From Desmodesmus armatus (lineage: Eukaryota > Chlorophyta > Chlorophyceae > Sphaeropleales > Scenedesmaceae): a stretch of 64,000 bases of DNA. Shown here one piece after another: positions 60,288 to 64,000 of this stretch. The notes under the pieces are model-generated. The model worked only from the letters and a program-made list of their open reading frames with translations, was not told the origin of the DNA and did not search any database. Each line of letters opens with the position of its first letter. Within the stretch, counting starts at the first letter, position 1. The DNA lies in contig VIIQ02000555.1 of NCBI GenBank assembly GCA_007449985.2, forward strand, positions 1,093,207 to 1,157,206, read 5' to 3'. Position numbers and translations under genes: made by a program.

Positions 60288-62605
60288 GCATCTGCTGCAC
60301 TGCCATGAGGGCTGAAATACTCGATGTCAGCAGTCACTGGGTTGTAAGCATCCACCAGCTCTGGGAGACTGTCGCTGTCACTGCCTGTGCACAGCTCAGG
60401 CATAGCGGTTGACCCAGTGGAGCTGCTGCTGTCCAAGTCCTCTTGCACCTGCTGTGGCACACCACCATTCAGGCCCAGGTGGTCCAAGTACCAGCGATCG
60501 TTCACTTCAAATGGCCCAGCATCCAGTTCTGTGATAACTCCTGCCTGAAGCAGCCGTTCGAGCTCTGCATTGGCTAGAGTGTTCTCCTCTGCAGTAAACG
60601 GCCTGTAGTTGATGCCCGGCACTGCTGCTGCTGAGCCCTCAAGCTCCTCTGTGTCCCTGCTGTCCTCCTCCCAGATGGTGGCAGCCGCCATGTTGCCACT
60701 GCTGATGCTGCTGTTGCCGTTCTTGACATAGCCACGCACGGGAATGCCGTGTATAATGTCAAGCCTGCCCTGTGCTGCCTTGGGACGGAAGCATAGCATG
60801 TTGAGGGCTGGATCCACATACCCAAACACCGGCAGCAGTGTCTTCTTGTCCAAGCACACCTTAAACATGCCACCCGCGTCTCCCTCCAGCACCCAAGCAC
60901 ACGGAACGGGCAGGACTGCTGCCAGTGGGTGTCCCTTGGCAAGTGTGAGAACCAGCGGTCCTGTCCTGCCGATAATCTTCTTGGACGGCAGCCCATCAAT
61001 GCCCTTGACAGACGGCACCTGATTTGTTCTGAAGATGTAAGTACCCCACTCGCCACAAGCCACCTCAGTGAACAGCAGCAGTGTGGCACCTGAGTCCTGG
61101 AACGCCATATCTACTAGCACATCACGCCCATCCGGGGTTGTTAGTGTCAATCCTTCCTGTTTGTTCGTGCCCACCAGGAAGTCCAGCGTCACAGGCATTG
61201 ACTGGCGTAGGGTGTAATCGATTGCCACTGGCTTGAAGCCATACTGCAGCATGACTGACTCCAGGAGGCTGCGGCTGCTTGCCGCCGCTGCTGCAACAGG
61301 GCCACAGCGCCCAGAACTGCTGCTGGACACCATGCTGGCAGTACCCTTTGCTGCTGTTGCCTCCTGCAGAGCCTGCTGCCCTCCCTGCTGTGCACTGCTG
61401 CTACCATGTGCTCCACCAGCCTCCTGCACACCCAGAAGGTCTCCAAAAGCAGATACCCTGCTCGCCACAAACCGCTGAATGTCAAGCAGCGTGTGCAGTA
61501 GCCCCCTGCTGGTGCCGTCCAGCTCTCCTAAGCCAGCAACCAGTGCATTGGTGATGCGTGGCATGGAACGCATGGCATTCAGGTCTGTAGGAAGAGCTGA
61601 GGGTGGTAGGAAGCCCTTGGGCACAGGCTGCCTGACCACCCTGCCCTGCTGCACTGCACCAGCTCCTGCCTGTGCACGTGTCCCAACCAGTGCATACTCA
61701 TGTCCCGTTGAGTCAAAGAGCCCACCTGCCAGATCCTGCTGCCAGTCTGCTAAGCCCACATAACAGAAAGAGGGCCCAAAGTGCATTGTTTCCTGCTGCT
61801 GCTCCTCACTCACATACCCGCCTGCATCCGGCAGCACCATCATTGCTGCTTGTTCACCGGTGCTGTCGCCAACTGCACCAGTGATAGCCAGCGGTGTGTG
61901 AGAGGGTGGCAGCCCTGCCATTGGCTGCTGCATTGCCGAGCCGCCCATGGGCCAGTAGCTGGAACCAGCAGACCCCATGCCTGTCATGTAAGCTGCATAA
62001 GCCCCATACGGCTCTGCTGCTGCGCCATAAGCCATGTTCATGTACCGCTGCTGCTGTGTGTGCTGTCCAATGAACTGCTGCATAGCTGGCGGCAGCTTGT
62101 TGCTCTGCATCATCCTCCGCAGCAGCTCCTTGCAACGCCCCAGCCGTGGCTTCAGCTTCTGCTGCATGCAGCGGGAGATGTAGTGCACCATCCCCTGCTC
62201 AGGTGCACGCTCCGTGGGGCCCTCCCACTTCTCTGGAGCCAGCTCTGGCTTGTCCATATAGCAGACACCATCTGAGTGGCCCTTGGCAAAGCCACAGATG
62301 ACACACGCCATAACTGCTGACCCAACACCCAAGCCAGGTGGCCCTGCGTACTGCTGCTGCCTGCCGTTGCTGCCACCATAGCCCCTGTTACCCCTGCTGT
62401 TTTCTGGCTTGTTGTAAGCCCTTGGCAGCCCTTGCCCCAGTCCTGCCGGTGCTGCGCCTGCTCCTGCTGCTGCCATAGCCACTGCCTGCTGCACCATGAT
62501 TGCCAGCGTGTTGACGTCCAAGGTTCCAGCGCTGCTGCCAATGCTGCTGCTGCTTTTGTTGGCAGTGCTGCCCTCCTGCGCTGCTGCCATAGCCAGCCCC
62601 GCCAT
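60044..62605 (-). pseudogene. Retrotransposon gag C-terminus plus protease-like region
   Basis: An 853-codon open frame. Near its start it has a CX2CX5HX4C zinc-knuckle-like string (CVICGFAKGHSDGVC), one residue off the usual CX2CX4HX4C spacing of gag nucleocapsids. Further on comes a retropepsin-like segment with DSGATLLLFTE, then a tail resembling the pre-reverse-transcriptase region (NTLANAELERLLQAGVITEL). The last ~60 codons are in a frame that loses homology, so the C-terminal end is not genuine. Marked as a pseudogene because flanking gag and pol are broken. Confidence 0.65.
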
Positions 62606-64000
62606 GCGCCTGCCCTTGCAGTCTTGGTTCAGGTGTGGCCGCTTTGTTGCAGGACAGTCCAGGCAGACAGCAGAGGGGTCCTTGGGTCGATCTCCGCCAT
62701 GTCAAAGCCCTTGGTGATGAGCAGCTTCTCACCGCGCACCCATCTTGCTGAGGTACTGCTGTGTAGCCTCATTCTCCCGCGAGAACGCAGCAGCGTCTGC
62801 ACCAGTGTACTCTCCTCACCTGCGCGCCGGGCGTTCTTGCTGCTTCCAGCTCCACACTGCTGTTGCCCACCATAATCAATGCCTGCTGCGCCAGCACGCA
62901 TCCTGATGGAGGTTCTTCTCGAATTGCTGAACTTGGTCAGCTAGTGATTCCAGCGCAATGTGAGTTCTGTTGGACGCATAGTACTCCTCCTTGCGCTGCC
63001 GTGCAAACTGCCTGCTGCTGGCATTGCTGAGACCCTTGCAGAAGGTGGTATGTCTGCACCTGCTGGCACAATGCCCAGTGTCTTGACACTCTCATACAGC
63101 ACTGCCACGCGCTGCGCAAACTCCTGCACCTGCCTGCTGCCCTGGGAACCCTCACTCTGCAGCTGGTAGAACTCAGCCTGCTCCTTGCTGCTGGCCACTC
63201 CGTATGCTGCGTCCATCATACACCAGAAAAGCTCCATGACACAGCTGTGAGGGCTCCACTTCCTCATCCCCACAGTCATGAAGTATTTTATTGTCCTGCG
63301 TGCTCTTGACCAGCCTGTCACTGAGCGTTTTGAAGAAGCCCAGCATAGCAGTTTGCATAGGATCTGTTGTTGCAGGAGGCAGGCCGCCGCCGCCACCGCC
63401 GCTGCTGTTGCCAGTTGAGTCCTGCTGCTGCACAAGTGGCGAAGAGTTTGCTGTCAGCGCCTGCTCCAGCCCAACACTGTCCTCAAGTGCCCAGCCCTTG
63501 GCAATCGCAGCATGTGTACTTTCTCATACCTCTCCTTGATCAATGCTGCCAGCGTCTGCTCTGCCAGTCACTGTTGGGGTGACGCTTGCGCACAAACTCC
63601 AGAGCAGCTGCTTCCAGCTCCTGTGGAGGATACCAGCCCTGGTCAGCAGCCCTGACATGTTTCTCCAAGACCTGCCCACCTGCTCCACTGCTTTGGCACC
63701 ATCGGAGCGTATGACAGTCAACTGGGCAATCTCGGCAATCTCTTCACCAGAGTGCTTGTCCAGCTTCTTGTCCATGGCTGCATTGCGCTTTGGCCCTGGT
63801 TCCACCTGACAGCACGCTGCCATTCTCCGAAGGAATCCACCCAGGCTGTCCAGACCATAGCTTTGGTATCATGGAGTTGCTGCTTCTGCTGCTGCTTCCA
63901 GAGTCCAGCTTCCCCCAAAAGACAGACTGCCAGGCCAGCCATGCTGCTGGTGGCCTGCTCGAAGAGTGGATTGGTGAAAACAAGAGTGCTGTCCTCCTGC
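62606..64000 (-). pseudogene. Retrotransposon gag-like region in several frames
   Basis: Protein-like blocks occur in changing minus-strand frames: MVWTAWVDSFGEWQRAV near 63850, ATTDPMQTAMLGFFKTLSDR near 63350, YQLQSEGSQGSRQVQEFAQR near 63150, and EKLLITKGFDMAEIDPRTPL near 62700. The EFAQR-type helix resembles capsid regions of plant and algal gag proteins. The frame changes mean no intact gag. The region continues past the right edge. Confidence 0.55.

Larger units (their letters stand above)
58738..64000 (-). mobile_element. Decayed Ty3/gypsy-like LTR retrotransposon, 3' truncated
   Basis: Read on the minus strand the order is gag-like segments (about 64000-62600), a zinc-knuckle-like segment, an aspartic-protease-like DSG motif, and a reverse transcriptase fragment. 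That is the order of Ty3/gypsy pol. The element runs off the right edge, where its 5' LTR would be expected. On the left it ends inside the reverse transcriptase just after the catalytic FVDD motif; no RNase H, integrase or 3' LTR is seen. Several frame changes in gag and pol show it is no longer intact. Confidence 0.8.

Overview
This window looks like nuclear DNA of a green alga. The evidence is a plastid-targeted photosystem II assembly factor (Psb27) with a bipartite transit peptide, GT-AG introns in nearly every gene, TGTAA-type polyadenylation signals behind at least two genes, high GC content, and many CAG-type triplet runs coding for glutamine, alanine or serine. A chlorophycean such as a Scenedesmus/Tetradesmus or volvocalean relative is my inference; no marker gene proves it.

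Layout, left to right. 1-859 (+): 3' end of a Derlin (ERAD) gene. 1696-5864 (-): R3H-like/G-patch protein of the Sqs1 type. 7973-10858 (-): secreted protein of unknown family with an Ala-Pro hexanucleotide repeat. 12569-20104 (-): nine-exon receptor-like protein with signal peptide, beta-helix repeats, Cys-rich GCC2/Eph-like domain and multipass membrane region. 20572-21760 (-): small unrecognised protein. 22205-26635 (+): FNBP4-like protein with two WW domains; the second is completed by a 24-base terminal exon behind a GC-AG intron. 27566-32128 (+): Ala/Gln-rich protein with two hnRNP-Q acidic-domain-like modules. 32129-36692: gene-poor, with a T/G-skewed part to about 36.3 kb. 36693-40086 (-): bromodomain plus NET (BET/GTE-type) regulator. 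41220-42861 (-): PSB27. 44954-57599 (-): one giant, mostly disordered protein of about 3,730 residues. 58738-64000 (-): decayed Ty3/gypsy-like retrotransposon cut off inside reverse transcriptase and running off the right edge.

Exon borders were chosen so that splice consensus, reading phase and protein similarity agree. For the G-patch, beta-helix, FNBP4, hnRNP-Q-like, BET, PSB27 and giant genes the exon lengths sum to whole codons, once a one-base deficit is allowed at two sites in the hnRNP-Q-like gene and one in the beta-helix gene. These deficits, plus an in-frame TGA in the secreted-protein gene, suggest residual assembly indels or real lesions.

Several neighbours are nuclear gene-expression proteins: a G-patch helicase cofactor type, FNBP4-like, hnRNP-Q-like, a BET reader, and the giant protein with a U2AF-ligand-like motif. 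As is usual in eukaryotes this proximity need not mean a joint function. The most novel item is the giant protein, with a degenerate K-[YF]-[DS]-[IM]-x-R motif array, part of it in a three-copy ~360-bp tandem repeat, and one compact unassigned region near its middle.
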